A stretch of 64,000 nucleotides of DNA from SIG452 sp045540295 (lineage in GTDB: Bacteria; Bacillota; Clostridia; UMGS1840). The notes under the pieces are model-generated. The model ran no database searches, was not told the DNA's origin, and saw nothing but the letters and a program-made list of their open reading frames with translations. A program made the translations under genes and the position numbers. Location: contig JAZQGY010000031.1 in assembly GCA_045540295.1 (NCBI GenBank), forward strand, positions 1 through 64,000, read 5' to 3'. Below, in pieces: positions 8,871 to 16,970 of the stretch (positions are counted from its first letter, which is position 1; each line of letters starts with the position of its first letter).

Positions 8871-8899
8871 ATTATACTCTGTTTTTTGGAATTTGTCAA
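8871..8899 (-). promoter_or_regulatory. distal vegetative promoter of the SLH gene
   Basis: On the minus strand a perfect TTGACA (8894-8899), 17 bp spacer, TATAAT (8871-8876). It lies ~206 bp upstream of the proximal promoter and would give a ~300-nt untranslated leader. The 8556-8983 interval contains these two promoters and no gene. Confidence 0.8.
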
Positions 8900-8983
8900 G
8901 TCATTTTTTGAATTTTTTATTTGTCCTCTGAAAATTCGTCCCCTATATATAATATATAATGTAATAGAGAGTTTTCCTTTTCT

Positions 8984-9871
8984 TTATTTTTCAGATAGGC
9001 ATTTTTCTGCATAACGAAGGTACTCTTCCTCCAGTTTCCACCAGCTTGTCTGCCAGTTACAGAATGCAGTGTCCTCTTTCGGAGCACGGGAGAAGAGTCG
9101 TTGCACCGCAACGCAGGGAGAAAGCTCTCCCAAAAAAAGATACAAACGGTGAAAATATTCTTCCTTTGATATGATTTGGATTTCTCCGCTGCGGTACAGC
9201 TCATACAGTTTTGTACCGTAGGGAATGTGCAAGGAGTGCAGCTTCACCGAATCGGTTTGCACTTCGTTCATAAGGCGGGCGGCGGTCAGCACATCTGCTT
9301 CTGTGTCCCAGGGAAGATTTAAAATCAGATGGGTATCCAGATAAAAGCCATGTTCTTTCACCAGCTTTGCTCCACGGATATAATCGGCAACAGTATGTCC
9401 ACGGTTAATTTTTATCAGAGTGTCATCGTTGGCAGACTGAAGTCCCAGCTCCACAAAGATGTCTATCCCCTGTTTCTTGACCTCATCCAATATCTCCAGG
9501 TGTCCGCCGTCCAAACAGTCTGGACGGGTAGAAATCACCACGCCCACAATGTCCTCTGCACGGATTGCCTGAAACAGATGCTTCCGAAAAATTTCCAGAG
9601 GCAAATAGGTTGCCGTAAAATTCTGAAAATAGATGAGGAAACGGTTCGCGTGATATTTTTTGCGGATGTATGCCATATTTGTGGCAATCTGCTCTGAAAT
9701 GCTGACAGTTGCATCGGGCAATTCAAAGCCTGCTCCCACTTCGGAACAGAAAATACAACCTCCCACCCCTTTGGTACCGTCCCGATTGGGACAGGTACCT
9801 CCGGTATTGACAGGTATTTTATACACTTTTTCGCCGTAAAGATTTCGTAGAAACTGAGAATACTTCAGCAT
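8984..9871 (-). CDS. radical SAM protein, YhcC/YtqA type (TIGR01212)
   Basis: Cytoplasmic radical SAM enzyme of the YhcC/YtqA family (295 aa). The N terminus has the family pattern YGEKVYKIPVNTGGTCPNRD followed by GCIFC, which supplies the three cysteines for the 4Fe-4S cluster (C27, C39, C42). The SAM-binding barrel continues through VISTRPDCL and VELGLQSAND. The substrate is unknown; the fold is related to Elp3/oxygen-independent coproporphyrinogen oxidase-like proteins. GGAGG lies just upstream of the ATG. It follows the P-loop gene by 11 bp and probably shares its transcript. Confidence 0.9.
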   Translation of the reverse strand: MLKYSQFLRNLYGEKVYKIPVNTGGTCPNRDGTKGVGGCIFCSEVGAGFELPDATVSISEQIATNMAYIRKKYHANRFLIYFQNFTATYLPLEIFRKHLFQAIRAEDIVGVVISTRPDCLDGGHLEILDEVKKQGIDIFVELGLQSANDDTLIKINRGHTVADYIRGAKLVKEHGFYLDTHLILNLPWDTEADVLTAARLMNEVQTDSVKLHSLHIPYGTKLYELYRSGEIQIISKEEYFHRLYLFLGELSPCVAVQRLFSRAPKEDTAFCNWQTSWWKLEEEYLRYAEKCLSEK

Positions 9872-9882
9872 AGTGCCTCCGG

Positions 9883-10917
9883 TTATGATAATAAAAAATG
9901 ATGGGTTTTCTGATAAAACGGTTCTATTGCAGAATAATCGGTAACGGTTTGATAAATGGCTTCCATACAGTTATGATGGTTTCTTGCGTGGGTAAAACAA
10001 TCAACTCCCCGATGAAGGAGGGTGTCATAAAGAGCAGCAAGTTCGTAGTCGCCTCTCCGACAGCTCACAAAATCGGAAAAAGAAACAATTTCGTCTGCTT
10101 TCGGATAAGTGTGATACGCATTGGAGGTGACTACTGCGAGATTGGCAGAAGGAAAAAGAAGATGTTCTGCTTTTTTTGGATTCATCGGGCAGGGACAAAC
10201 AATCATATCGGCATTTCGCAGAGTGCAGGCAGTTGCCACTGTTTCCAGAATGGAAGCGGTATCGTCTCCCTCCTCTGCCTCAACGGAAATGACATAATAA
10301 TTCCGAAGATTTTCCTGCAGATAATGGCAAAAACCATCTGCAGTGATGGCAGAAAGAAATGCCGTTTTGCAAAAACCGGTTGCAGAAAAGGAAGAAATCC
10401 GTCTGACAATATCTGAGGAAAACGCACGGATTTCGTCCGAAAGCAAGGTAGATTTACTTCGTGTTTGCATCAGATTCAACAGCGATTTTGCACCGTTTAA
10501 GTAACAATAGCCCTCCAAAAAGGACTCTTTGGCAAGCTTGCTTTCATTTGCCACAGTCTCTCCGTCTGCAACCGGACCAATCAGATCGCAGAAGTTCAGT
10601 ACCATATCGGAAGCACCGGGATAACGGGGGTCTGTTAAGTGGGGTGCTGTTCCGTCGATCACAGCAGAATTGCGCCGTGGCAGATAAATACCGTCTAAGG
10701 AAGCGGGGTCAGAAGAACAGTGCAGATAAGTAACCGGTTCCCCCTCCTCTTCCATCAGTTTGCCAAGTCGTTTTAAAAAGGTGGATTTCCCCGTACCGGG
10801 ACCGCCTTTGATAACGGCAAGTTTGCCTGTGGAAGCTTTATCTAATATTTCGTGATAATAACTAAAGAAACCCTCCGGGGTATTGCCTCCCGGATAGTAA
10901 TGGCATAGAGATTGCAT
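9883..10917 (-). CDS. P-loop ATPase of the PRK06851 type
   Basis: Putative ATPase of 344 aa. The Walker A motif GGPGTGKST is at about residues 38-46, and the start MQSLCHYYPGGNTPEGFFSYY resembles Firmicutes proteins labelled PRK06851. These contain two related P-loop-like halves; here only the first carries an intact Walker A. Function unknown. The ATG at 10917 is chosen because GGGAGG lies ~8 bases upstream; a TTG five codons earlier would overlap that site. The start codon sits in one arm of an inverted repeat (10909-10972) with the ribosome site in the loop, which could control translation. Confidence 0.72.
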   Translation of the reverse strand: MQSLCHYYPGGNTPEGFFSYYHEILDKASTGKLAVIKGGPGTGKSTFLKRLGKLMEEEGEPVTYLHCSSDPASLDGIYLPRRNSAVIDGTAPHLTDPRYPGASDMVLNFCDLIGPVADGETVANESKLAKESFLEGYCYLNGAKSLLNLMQTRSKSTLLSDEIRAFSSDIVRRISSFSATGFCKTAFLSAITADGFCHYLQENLRNYYVISVEAEEGDDTASILETVATACTLRNADMIVCPCPMNPKKAEHLLFPSANLAVVTSNAYHTYPKADEIVSFSDFVSCRRGDYELAALYDTLLHRGVDCFTHARNHHNCMEAIYQTVTDYSAIEPFYQKTHHFLLS

Positions 10918-10972
10918 AGAATTTCCTCCCAATTGTTTTGGTTGTTTGTTCTAACTTATTCTATGCAAATCT
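10909..10972 (-). promoter_or_regulatory. inverted repeat enclosing the translation start
   Basis: Arms AGATTGCATAGAAT (10909-10922) and ATTCTATGCAAATCT (10958-10972) are complementary with a one-base bulge. In the minus-strand transcript the GGGAGG site would be in the ~35-nt loop and the AUG in the 3' arm. A run of seven U follows nothing here, so it is not a terminator. Confidence 0.5.
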
Positions 10973-11005
10973 TTTTTTCAAGGTGATGACTTCAAAGCCA
11001 ATTTG

Positions 11006-11035
11006 ATTGTACCAACAGAAGGCAGACTTTGTCAA
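11006..11035 (-). promoter_or_regulatory. vegetative promoter for the P-loop ATPase and radical SAM genes
   Basis: On the minus strand TTGACA (11030-11035), 18 bp spacer, TACAAT (11006-11011), ~85 bp upstream of the start codon. Confidence 0.65.
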
Positions 11036-11152
11036 GCCCTATTTATTTTTTCATCAGATTTCGTCAAATTCCCTGATGTTGCCTCCAAAAGAAAATAAAT
11101 GAAACAAAATGATCGAAAAATTCAAAAAATTCGAAAAATTCAAAAAAAAATG

Positions 11153-11181
11153 TTGACATCAGAAAAATTATATATTATAAT
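11153..11181 (+). promoter_or_regulatory. vegetative promoter of rpsU with upstream A-tracts
   Basis: TTGACA (11153-11158), 17 bp spacer, TATAAT (11176-11181). Upstream (11110-11150) are four A-tracts separated by TTC(G) at roughly helical spacing, an UP-element/curved-DNA signature that fits a ribosomal protein gene. Confidence 0.85.
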
Positions 11182-11253
11182 AACACTTGTGAATTTATGA
11201 TACAAAACCTATCCGGCGTAGCTGATTGCGTTTATGGGAGGAGGGACAGACCG

Positions 11254-11430
11254 ATGGCAGAAATCAGATTAAAAGATAACGAGTCTTTAGACAACGCTTT
11301 AAAAAGATTCAAAAGACAGTGTGCAAAAGCAGGTGTTCTTTCTGAAATCAGAAAAAGAGAACATTATGTAAAACCCAGCGTTAAAAGAAAGAAAAAATCC
11401 GAAGAAGCAAGAAAAAGAAAATTTAAATAA
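11254..11430 (+). CDS. rpsU: 30S ribosomal protein S21
   Basis: Small ribosomal subunit protein bS21, 58 aa, the usual length. It reads MAEIRLKDNESLDNALKRFK, then a Cys-containing loop and a very basic C-terminal tail (VKRKKKSEEARKRKFK). The ATG at 11254 follows GGGAGGAGGG by ~8 bases; an open frame extending 19 codons upstream would run through this site and is rejected. It has its own strong promoter. The gene usually found downstream of rpsU in Firmicutes (yqeY) is absent; rsmI lies convergent instead. Confidence 0.97.
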   Translation: MAEIRLKDNESLDNALKRFKRQCAKAGVLSEIRKREHYVKPSVKRKKKSEEARKRKFK

Positions 11431-11551
11431 GATTTTTCTTCTTTCTTCCTAATTCCACTAACCTATAGGAGCCAAGCTCCTCATTATGTACCATTCCTCG
11501 CAAATGGTCAGTGCGCTGATAATATCATAAATTAGCAGGATAGTGAATTAT

Positions 11552-11583
11552 AAAAGCAGTTCCTTTTGGAACTGCTTTTTTTG
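11552..11583. terminator. bidirectional terminator between rpsU and rsmI
   Basis: AAAGCAGTTCC-TTTT-GGAACTGCTTT followed by T-rich sequence. A/T runs on both sides allow use by rpsU and by the convergent rsmI transcript. Confidence 0.85.
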
Positions 11584-11589
11584 TTTTTG

Positions 11590-12417
11590 TTAACCTTTAT
11601 GAAAATAGGCATATACGTCCCGTTTTGGAAGGTTACGGTCTATGGCAATCTGCTTGATGGCATCTTTTTTAGAAAGTCCCTGCTTCTCATACAAGTCCAG
11701 ATGCTCTTCTAAAGAAAGCTCATTGAAACTGCTTTCTTCTTTCGTACCACCTTCCACCACAATCACAAACTCACCTTTTACGGGATTGGTTTCAAAATGA
11801 GCAAGCACTTGGGATAAGGTGCCACGGATATGCTCCTCAAATTTCTTGGTAATTTCTCTGGAAACCGAAATCCGACGGTCTTCTCCGAACACTTGTTGCA
11901 TATCAGTCAGTGTTTTTAAAAGGCGATGGGGTGCTTCGTAAAAAATCAGGGTTTCTTCCCGGTGTTTTACCTGCTCCAACTCTTTTTTGCGATCGTTTTG
12001 TTTAGCGGGTAAAAAACCGATAAAGCTAAACCGTTTGGTAGAAAACCCGGATACCGTCAGCGCACAAACAAAGGCGCAGGGACCGGGTACCGGAATAATC
12101 TCAATGCCACGGCAGATACACTCTTGCACAATATCTTCCCCGGGGTCAGAAATGGCAGGAGTGCCGGCATCGGATACCAAAGCAATATTTTTGCCATCCT
12201 CTAAATGGCGAATCAGCAAAGAGCTTCTCATAGCAGCATTATGCTCATAGTAGCTCACCAACTTCTTTTCCAGACCCAGTTTTTTTAGCAGAGAACCCGT
12301 AACACGGGTATCCTCCGCAGCCACCAAGTCGGCAGACTGCAGAATCTCAATAGCGCGGGGAGACAAGTCTCCCATATTACCAATGGGTGTAGCAACAAGA
12401 TATAAAGTACCCTTCAT
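11590..12417 (-). CDS. rsmI: 16S rRNA (cytidine(1402)-2'-O)-methyltransferase
   Basis: RsmI (YraL/YabC family), 275 aa, full length. It methylates the ribose of C1402 in the decoding centre of 16S rRNA using SAM. Family motifs are present in order: LYLVATPIGNMGDLSPRA at the start, AAEDTR, ALVSDAGTPAISDPG, PVPGPCAFVCALTVSG and FYEAPHR. The C-terminal ~60 residues form the usual helical domain (LSKKDAIKQIAIDRNLPKRDVY). It follows the methyltransferase gene by one base, with its GGAG site inside that gene's end, so translation is probably coupled. Confidence 0.96.
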   Translation of the reverse strand: MKGTLYLVATPIGNMGDLSPRAIEILQSADLVAAEDTRVTGSLLKKLGLEKKLVSYYEHNAAMRSSLLIRHLEDGKNIALVSDAGTPAISDPGEDIVQECICRGIEIIPVPGPCAFVCALTVSGFSTKRFSFIGFLPAKQNDRKKELEQVKHREETLIFYEAPHRLLKTLTDMQQVFGEDRRISVSREITKKFEEHIRGTLSQVLAHFETNPVKGEFVIVVEGGTKEESSFNELSLEEHLDLYEKQGLSKKDAIKQIAIDRNLPKRDVYAYFHKG

Positions 12418-12418
12418 A

Positions 12419-13141
12419 TTAAAACTCCTGCATCAGGCGGAATTCTTCGGTCATTTCGCCGTTTTCGTCATAGAGCATTAAAGGTGGCAAACAATCCATC
12501 CAAATTCCACCGTTTTTCACTGCTTCTACCATAAACAAATTGGCATCTTTGTTCATAGCTCCATACACCAGACGCAACCGTTTTGGCTCCAGGCGATGTT
12601 CCCGAAGATTTGTAAGAATTTCACAAAGATTCTGCGCCCGCTGAATTAAGAAAAGCTTGCCCTTATCCCGAAGAAGACGATAAGCTTTTTCAAATAAAAT
12701 GCTATGAGAAAACTGCTCGGTGTGACGGGCAGTTTTTAAGTTTTCGTTCCGGTTAACTTTTCCGCTGTTTTCCAAAAAATACGGTGGATTTACAGTAATC
12801 ACATCTGCCATCATACCGTTAGGAATGGAAAAATCGGCAATATCGGTACAATGAAAACAACATTTTTCCAAAATACCATTATACTCTGCAGTTTTCTGGG
12901 AGAGCTCCGTCATCACAGGGTCAATCTCCACAAAATGAATTTCTTTGGGGTTATAATTCAGATGACAAAAAAAGCCAACAGCCCCTGTCCCGGAGCAGAT
13001 ATCAAATAAAACATCTTTTCTCCCCATCTTAGCAAAGCGGGAAAGCAACACCGCATCGGTGCCGAATTTAAAGGAATCGTCCCGTTGGAAGATTGTGAAG
13101 TTATCATTAATTGCAGATGAAAATTCCCTGAACTGTTCCAA
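12419..13141 (-). CDS. tRNA1(Val) (adenine(37)-N6)-methyltransferase-like protein
   Basis: Class I SAM methyltransferase of the TrmN6/YfiC (YabB) type, 240 aa. Motif I is DICSGTGAVG at about residues 47-56 and the catalytic NPPY at 118-121, the signature of N6-adenine methyltransferases. In Firmicutes this gene sits beside rsmI (yabB-yazA-yabC), as here, but the intervening yazA (GIY-YIG) gene is missing. The start is a TTG at 13141 with AAGGAG 8-10 bases upstream; no better ATG exists. The exact tRNA target is not proven. Confidence 0.88.
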   Translation of the reverse strand: MEQFREFSSAINDNFTIFQRDDSFKFGTDAVLLSRFAKMGRKDVLFDICSGTGAVGFFCHLNYNPKEIHFVEIDPVMTELSQKTAEYNGILEKCCFHCTDIADFSIPNGMMADVITVNPPYFLENSGKVNRNENLKTARHTEQFSHSILFEKAYRLLRDKGKLFLIQRAQNLCEILTNLREHRLEPKRLRLVYGAMNKDANLFMVEAVKNGGIWMDCLPPLMLYDENGEMTEEFRLMQEF

Positions 13142-13153
13142 CTGACTCTCTCC

Positions 13154-13747
13154 TTAATATTTTTGAAGAATTTCTAAAATTTCCCGTTTTGCGGGAACCG
13201 AAAGATTATCACGCAAATAATTTTCAATGAACTTTTGTTGCTCAACCGTTAAGCCGTCTTGCGTCAGAATCTGAGTTACCGTCAACATATCCGACATAGA
13301 AACTGCACTCTGACAAATCGAAATAATTCTGGTTTTGTCTGCGGGAGAAATATTTTTCAGCTCCCTAACCAATTGGGCCCCTGTGAAATCTCCCATCGTG
13401 GTGTGTACCGTTTGAATCTCCGTGTTCGGCTTTGGTGTAGGCGCAGGTGCTGCGGTGGCAACCGGAATCTCCTTGGAAGACTCCGGCGGTGGGCTAACAT
13501 CCGGCAAAGCTCCCTCTGCCTCAGGCGGTGTATCCTCCGGAACCGTTACCGACTCTGTCACGCCAACAAGTTCCGATTCCAAAGATTCCTCCAGTTTCAA
13601 AAACATCTGGGCATTACGGTCCACCAAATAGTCAAAAATGATGGGAGCAATATAAGGATAGGCAATCTAAAACGCAACATAGCCCACTAAAATTAATATT
13701 AATATGGTAATGATGGTTCTTCTGATAATTTTAAGAAACAACTTCAA
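13154..13747 (-). pseudogene. interrupted gene for a membrane-anchored Pro/Thr-rich protein
   Basis: Read from a TTG at 13747, codons 2-26 encode KLFLKIIRRTIITILILI plus LVGYVAF, a clear signal anchor. A TAG codon follows at 13667-13669, then the same frame stays open for 170 codons. After the stop comes IAYPYIAPIIFDYLVDRNAQ, a Pro/Thr-rich linker (about residues 60-95), and a helical C-terminal domain (GDFTGAQLVRELKNISPAD). A second ORF starting at 13784, overlapping the previous gene's stop, encodes MMFFEMKKVLVFFEVVS before a TAA; losing one T there would join it to KIIRRT. So one nonsense and perhaps one frameshift break the gene. No family recognised. Third gene of the SLH/phosphatase operon. 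Confidence 0.65.
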
Positions 13748-13783
13748 AGAAAACAAGTACTTTCTTCATTTCGAAAAACATCA

Positions 13784-15598
13784 TCAGGAAACTCTGGTCA
13801 TCAGTTTGATAATGAAAATTAATACCATTACAACCAAGATAATCACCAGAAGAATGCTGACGATTAAACCGGTGTAATTTTCCTGCTGATTCGTCATAAC
13901 AATACGCGCACTGCTAAACTCGTCCGGATTCTCCGTGTGAGACATATGTTCTAAAAGCGCCTGTCCTTCCGAACCGTAATCCTTTACTTCTGACTGCTCC
14001 AGGAAAGCATCATATCCAAGCTCTCCGGAAAAAACACCGCTGGAAGAAGCCAAACTCAGCGTGGTAAAGGTATCTGTCAGGTTTAATTCCACTCCGCTAT
14101 CCAGATAAATTCCCATAACACGTTTGCCGGGTTCATTATTATAGTTAACCTTTACGGTGAAACCGGAAATTTGCGGAAATTCGGGTGTAGCAGTGGTGGG
14201 ATCAACAGTGCCGTCACTACGCAATTTAATGTTATACAAACAACCTTCCAAAGCTGTTTTCAACATTTTCGGTGTGACTTGTTTTACTTGTACGGTGTAT
14301 TGATTGGGGAGAACACCTAAAATAACTGCCTTTGTGATTTCCCCTTCCGGAATCCCTGCCTCAATACTGCCTGCATTCACAATGGCAATGGTTGCCATCG
14401 TTTTCTGACGGTATGCATCCGCAATAAAATTCCCCAGTGTTTCTGACTGATATTGCATGGAGAATGTGTAGGGAATGGCTGTTTCTACTCTGGCTACGTC
14501 ATCGCCCAAAAATGTGGACTGCCGACTTGCAATTTCTTCTTCCAATGCCACAACAGCTTCATCCTTGGGAAGATTTAACACGCCATCATAACTCCATAGT
14601 GTGGTGGAAAGCTCGGTGACTTTCCGATAGGCATCAAACTTTACGGTCAGCTCAATGGCCTGTTTGCCGTTGGCTCCGGGATTTAAAATCAAGGTGTCGC
14701 CAATCCATCTGCCGCCTTCTTCCACATGGTCATGTCCATCTAAAATGAAATCAATTCCGTTGACGAACGCAGCCACCTGATCCACATTGGTATCACCTTC
14801 ATTCCCAATGTGGCTGATTGCAACAACAATGTCTGCTCCTTCCGCTTTTAGATTATTCACGCATTTCTGCGCGGTTCTTGCGGCATCTTCCAGATAAATA
14901 TCTTCCAGATTCTGTAAACTGGAATCCAAACGCAAATCCGGATTCAAAATACTAAAAAATCCAATTCTGATACCGTTTACGTCTAAAATGACGGTATCGT
15001 CCAACAGGGGAGTTCTTTCTTTTCCATACGAAATATTGGAAGACAACATATGGAACCCGGCTTCCGCCTGCACATTTCTTAAGGCTTCAATCCCATTTTC
15101 CAGGTCTGCTTCCCCGATCCCTGCCACACGGTAGCCGGCAGCATTCATCAGGCTCAGTATATCATGAATGGTCTCCTCGGTCATAAACATATTGGAAGTC
15201 AGGTAATCACCGCCATCCACAAGGATACTGCCGGGAAGTGAACGTTGAATTGCCGCAATACCGGAATAACCCAAGGCACCGCTGGCGGGATTCTGACGGA
15301 AATTACCGTGAATATCGGATGTGAAAAGAATGGTAACGGATGTACCGCTCTCCGGAATGATAAAAGGTGTTGGGCTAGGAGTAGCAGTAGCCTCGGCAAC
15401 CGGCGCAGGATTTGCAGCCGGCGCGGGAGTAGGTGCTGCTGTCGGTACAGCAGTTGCAACCGGAGCGGGCTCTGCTACCTCGGAAGTCACTTGTTCCGCT
15501 GCAGGTTGTGTTACAGGCTCCGGAGATACTACCGGCTGTGCGAATACACCGAAAGTGCATAAATAAATTGACAATAATAGAACTGTTAATTTTTTCAT
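13784..15598 (-). CDS. 5'-nucleotidase/UshA-like metallophosphatase, degenerate active site, membrane-anchored
   Basis: Exported 604-aa protein. It has a signal peptide (~1-20), a Pro/Ala/Thr-rich linker (~21-80), a calcineurin-like phosphatase domain (~85-330), a 5'-nucleotidase C-terminal domain (~350-520), and a C-terminal transmembrane anchor (LIVSILLVIILVVMVLIFII). Metal motifs D95-I-H97, DGGD (128-131), H263 (ISHIG) and GHDH (288-291) are kept. The expected GNHEFD motif reads GIGEAD at about 160-165, so the metal-binding Asn and catalytic His are lost. It may be inactive or altered. It overlaps the upstream SLH gene by 4 bases (ATGA), implying coupling. Confidence 0.85.
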   Translation of the reverse strand: MKKLTVLLLSIYLCTFGVFAQPVVSPEPVTQPAAEQVTSEVAEPAPVATAVPTAAPTPAPAANPAPVAEATATPSPTPFIIPESGTSVTILFTSDIHGNFRQNPASGALGYSGIAAIQRSLPGSILVDGGDYLTSNMFMTEETIHDILSLMNAAGYRVAGIGEADLENGIEALRNVQAEAGFHMLSSNISYGKERTPLLDDTVILDVNGIRIGFFSILNPDLRLDSSLQNLEDIYLEDAARTAQKCVNNLKAEGADIVVAISHIGNEGDTNVDQVAAFVNGIDFILDGHDHVEEGGRWIGDTLILNPGANGKQAIELTVKFDAYRKVTELSTTLWSYDGVLNLPKDEAVVALEEEIASRQSTFLGDDVARVETAIPYTFSMQYQSETLGNFIADAYRQKTMATIAIVNAGSIEAGIPEGEITKAVILGVLPNQYTVQVKQVTPKMLKTALEGCLYNIKLRSDGTVDPTTATPEFPQISGFTVKVNYNNEPGKRVMGIYLDSGVELNLTDTFTTLSLASSSGVFSGELGYDAFLEQSEVKDYGSEGQALLEHMSHTENPDEFSSARIVMTNQQENYTGLIVSILLVIILVVMVLIFIIKLMTRVS

Positions 15599-16677
15599 AG
15601 TCCGTTATTTCCTTTCTCATGATACTGATACGGAAACCGATAGGGTAGCTGTATCACGGAAGCAATCACTTTTGCCACCTCTGCACGAGTAGCTAATTTG
15701 AGCGGTAAAAACTCTCCGCTGTCATACCCGCTGACACAACCTGCCTGCTGCAGGCTCTGAATCGAGTCATACGCATAATTGGAAATTTGTGCAAAATCTA
15801 AAAATTCATATCGAGGACGGAGTCGTGCCACGGTGGACTGAGTACGGCGGTATGCCCGATAAATCACAGCACACATTTCCTGTCGGGTAACGAATTCATC
15901 CGGACAAAAATTTTCTTCATAAATCCATTGGAACAAAGAAAAATACTCAGCCGTGAGCAAGGTATCGTAATACCAGGCTTCTGTATCAACATCCGGATAA
16001 CGGCTGGATTCATATGAATAGCTTTCATCTAAAAACGCCTTGGTAACCAAATAACAAAGTTCTGCACGAGTAATGGGGTTCTCCGGCTGAAAGGTACCGT
16101 TCGGATATCCTGCAATGTAGCCCTGCTCTTTTAAGTAAGAAATAGATGGAATTGCCCAATCATATCCCGCAAGGTCCTCAAAGGGGGGCGCGGGAGTCGG
16201 GGTTGGCTTTGGAGTTGGTTCCGGAGTTGGTTCCGGCTCTTCTTCGGGGTCATCTCCTACCGGCGGTACATAAGCAATACTGTTGCCCATAACGGATAGG
16301 AAGAAAATTTCCATGCTCTGGGGAACCCGTCCCGTTTCAGCGATATATACCACTTCCTCCTGGAATGCTTGGTCAAAGGTTACCATAACGGGCAAATATT
16401 TTTCCTGCTGGAAAATATATAACAAAAGAAGGGAGAGAAAATAGTTTTCCAGAGTTTCTCTGTCTTCCGGTTTCTGAAGTTTATCCGCTTCCTCATCCAA
16501 AACGCCCATAAAGGAGCGAATCATTTCCTCTGAAAGTCCGCCTTCCTGGAACCGCTCGATTAAAACAGGATCCATATTCAAAAGAACATCGTAGGTTGAA
16601 ACCTCACGGGCAAAGCAAACAGAGCCCTGCAACACAATCATCACAAGAACTAATAACCAGGAAAGAAACCGTTTCAT
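15595..16677 (-). CDS. exported protein with C-terminal SLH domains
   Basis: A 360-aa exported protein. A signal peptide covers ~1-24 (MKRFLSWLLVLVMIVLQGSV). A helical N-terminal domain of unknown function follows (~25-140), then a linker of repeated PTPEPTPKPTPTPAP-type units (~150-175), then three SLH domains (~180-350; IAGYPNGTFQPENPITRAEL is the clearest, the second and third are more divergent). SLH domains would hold it to the wall. The ATG at 16677 is chosen for its signal peptide; AAGGAG lies ~11 bases upstream. First gene of a three-gene operon with the phosphatase-like and interrupted genes. Confidence 0.85.
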   Translation of the reverse strand: MKRFLSWLLVLVMIVLQGSVCFAREVSTYDVLLNMDPVLIERFQEGGLSEEMIRSFMGVLDEEADKLQKPEDRETLENYFLSLLLLYIFQQEKYLPVMVTFDQAFQEEVVYIAETGRVPQSMEIFFLSVMGNSIAYVPPVGDDPEEEPEPTPEPTPKPTPTPAPPFEDLAGYDWAIPSISYLKEQGYIAGYPNGTFQPENPITRAELCYLVTKAFLDESYSYESSRYPDVDTEAWYYDTLLTAEYFSLFQWIYEENFCPDEFVTRQEMCAVIYRAYRRTQSTVARLRPRYEFLDFAQISNYAYDSIQSLQQAGCVSGYDSGEFLPLKLATRAEVAKVIASVIQLPYRFPYQYHEKGNNGL

Positions 16678-16732
16678 TGCCCTGTCAACTCCTTTCAGAA
16701 ACAACTGTATCAATCATATTTACACACCTTAT

Positions 16733-16761
16733 ATTCTACTTTATTTTTAATGGTTCGTCAA
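16733..16761 (-). promoter_or_regulatory. vegetative promoter of the SLH/phosphatase operon
   Basis: On the minus strand TTGACG (16756-16761), 17 bp spacer, TAGAAT (16733-16738), ~55 bp upstream of the start codon. Confidence 0.65.
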
Positions 16762-16834
16762 GGTCTTTTCGGAAATATTGTAAAAAATAATGATGTAAAT
16801 CTTGTGATTTTCGGGCTTTTCTTCCAAAAAAAGA

Positions 16835-16863
16835 TTGACGGAGCAAAAGAATCATATTATAAT
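16835..16863 (+). promoter_or_regulatory. vegetative promoter of the phosphodiester glycosidase gene
   Basis: TTGACG (16835-16840), 17 bp spacer, TATAAT (16858-16863), giving a ~100-nt leader. The -35 carries the same G at position 6 as the divergent promoter at 16733-16761. Confidence 0.7.
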
Positions 16864-16970
16864 ATTAATGTATCTTTGGAAAAAAATGCAGAAAAAAAGA
16901 AAACGAACCTTTTGTGACGAAATTCGTCTAAAAATATCAAAGCACTCATGGAAAGGAGACGAATTTAAAA

